A DNA stretch of 5,555 nucleotides from Anaerolineae bacterium. Its GTDB lineage: Bacteria; Chloroflexota; Anaerolineae; Aggregatilineales; Aggregatilineaceae. This document shows, piece after piece, positions 4,485 to 5,555 of this stretch (position 1 is the stretch's first letter; each line of letters starts with the position of its first letter). The position numbers were made by a program, and so were the translations under genes. The notes under the pieces were generated by a model that did not search any database, was not told the DNA's origin, and saw nothing but the letters and a program-made list of their open reading frames with translations. The stretch spans positions 1 through 5,555 of the forward strand of contig JAFGJA010000011.1 of NCBI GenBank assembly GCA_016929355.1, read 5' to 3'.

Positions 4485-5495
4485 GTGAGCAAACAAGCCA
4501 AGAAATTAACGCTGGATGATATTGCCAAATTAGCCGGTGTTTCGCGGGCAACGGTGTCGCGCGTCATCAACAAGTACCCCCATATCACGCCGGATGTGCG
4601 CGCACGGGTGCAAAAAATTATTTCAGAAACGGGCTATCAGCCCAACAAAATAGCGCAATCGCTGGCTTCGCAGCGCACCGGGATCATTGGTCTGGTGATC
4701 CCCAGCGCCACACAAACGATCCTATCCGATCCCTACTTTTTGCATCTGATCAGTGGCATCACCCAAAAAACAAACGCCTATGCGTTAACACTGTCGCTAT
4801 TTTTGTTCCACTCGATGGATGATGAAGTGCAGATCGCTCATTCGCTGTTTAACACCAATCTGGTGGATGGCCTGATCATCACGGCAGATCGCAAAGAAAA
4901 CCCTTTTGCGCAGCAGGTGATCACGCAAGATATACCTTTTGTGGTGATTGGTCGATCAGACTTGAATACACCGCTAGCGAGTGTGAATGTGGCGAATGAA
5001 CAGGGCGCGTATCTGGCAACCGAACACCTGATCACATTGGGGCGGCGGCGATTGGCGATCATCATGTGCGATCATAACACGGCGGGCGATGATCGTTATG
5101 CGGGCTATCGTCGGGCGCTGGCTGATTATGACATGGCGTTTGATCCACAGCGTGTGGTGTGTGGTGATTTTTCGCTGGAAAGCGGGTATGCTGCCATGCA
5201 GCAGTTGTTATCCGCCAAACCGGATGCGGTGTTTGTCTCATCGGATATGATGGCGATTGGCGCGCAGCAAGCGATCCGGCAAGCGGGGCTGCGTATCCCC
5301 GATGATATAGCGGTGGTCGGGTTTGATGATTTGCCCCAGGCGGCGTTGACCGATCCACCTTTGACGACGATTCAACAGCCGATTGAGGAATTAGGGATGG
5401 TGGCTGTTGATCTGTTACATGATTTAATGCATGACTCCGCCGCAGCGCCTCGGCAAGTTGTTTTGCCAATAGCCTTGATCCGGCGCACGACTTAA
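4485..5495 (+). CDS. LacI-2: LacI-family transcriptional regulator, probably autoregulated
   Basis: A 336-residue regulator of normal family length. The helix-turn-helix spans residues 9-29 (TLDDIAKLAGVSRATVSRVIN), with recognition residues R21, A22 and R26, unlike the Y-Q-R set of LacI-1, so the two regulators should read different sites. The hinge helix contains L60-A61. The sensor domain begins GIIGLVIPS at residue 66 and carries the family's DDRYAGYRRAL, SSDMMAIGA and VVGFDDLP segments and the PPLTTIQQP strand. The start is a GTG at 4485, with AAAGGTG just upstream; no ATG fits the helix-turn-helix. A consensus-like promoter and an operator palindrome precede it. The next gene begins 34 nt after its stop with no terminator between, so they are probably one operon. 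The effector is unknown; a sugar is likely. The gene is unusually rich in GATC. Confidence 0.94.
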   Translation: MSKQAKKLTLDDIAKLAGVSRATVSRVINKYPHITPDVRARVQKIISETGYQPNKIAQSLASQRTGIIGLVIPSATQTILSDPYFLHLISGITQKTNAYALTLSLFLFHSMDDEVQIAHSLFNTNLVDGLIITADRKENPFAQQVITQDIPFVVIGRSDLNTPLASVNVANEQGAYLATEHLITLGRRRLAIIMCDHNTAGDDRYAGYRRALADYDMAFDPQRVVCGDFSLESGYAAMQQLLSAKPDAVFVSSDMMAIGAQQAIRQAGLRIPDDIAVVGFDDLPQAALTDPPLTTIQQPIEELGMVAVDLLHDLMHDSAAAPRQVVLPIALIRRTT

Positions 5496-5529
5496 TAATC
5501 TTCGCATAGGATAGAAGGAAACGAAACGT

Positions 5530-5555
5530 ATGATCGATCCCAAACTCTTTATGGC
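5530..5555 (+). CDS. Start of an unidentified gene downstream of LacI-2 (partial)
   Basis: An ATG at 5530 follows AGAAGGAA with 10 nt after the AAGGA, a plausible though slightly long spacing. Eight codons are visible, MIDPKLFM, before the window ends, too few for identification. An in-frame second ATG at 5551 is possible but lies far from the ribosome binding site. Because no terminator separates it from LacI-2, it is probably the first structural gene under LacI-2 control. Confidence 0.6.

Noticed and set aside
5062..5469. A 135-codon minus-strand open frame inside LacI-2
   Set aside because: It is antisense to the LacI-2 sensor domain and has a low-complexity His/Pro/Arg composition typical of shadow frames.

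Overview
The window reads as an accessory sugar-uptake and regulation locus from a mesophilic bacterium of medium GC content. The style of the proteins suggests Chloroflexota (Anaerolineae-like): LacI regulators with a 'GLVIPS...SDPYF' sensor opening, and solute-binding proteins with a plain signal peptide and no lipobox cysteine. This placement is inference with moderate to low confidence; there is no rRNA or other phylogenetic marker here.

Layout. Most genes lie on the minus strand, so transcription there runs from high to low coordinates. A small cupin gene (4335 to 3910) ends at a strong, probably bidirectional terminator (3856-3874). After about 290 nt of leader comes a YtfQ-type sugar-binding protein, here SBP2 (3566 to 2595). 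It is followed 35 nt later by a LacI-family regulator, LacI-1 (2559 to 1546). A 210-nt control region (1336-1545) carries two lac-type operators. It precedes a second YtfQ-type sugar-binding protein, SBP1 (1335 to 391). A 197-nt spacer with two strong stem-loops then leads to the start of a sugar ABC-transporter ATPase (193 to 1), which runs off the window. On the plus strand, diverging from the cupin gene, is a second LacI-family regulator, LacI-2 (4485-5495), with a consensus-like promoter and its own operator-like palindrome. The first codons of another gene follow at 5530.

How it fits together. SBP1, the ATPase and presumably permease genes beyond the left edge resemble the Escherichia coli ytfQ-ytfR-ytfT-yjfF galactofuranose importer. 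SBP2 is a close paralogue without its own visible transporter and is paired with LacI-1. The most telling point is a match between regulator and site. LacI-1 has the same recognition helix as E. coli LacI (SYQTVSR), and the SBP1 control region contains the same 14-bp core as the ideal symmetric lac operator, TGTGAGCGCTCACA, plus a second near-copy 43 bp away. I infer that LacI-1 represses the SBP1-ATPase operon and responds to a galactose-type sugar. LacI-2, with a different recognition helix (SRATVSR), probably binds the cre-like palindrome at 4459-4476 and represses itself and the gene after it.

I found no CRISPR array, tRNA, rRNA, insertion sequence or integrase. The possible novelty is in regulatory architecture: the operators, an orphan Shine-Dalgarno sequence in the SBP1 leader, tandem spacer stem-loops, and a binding protein-regulator pair.
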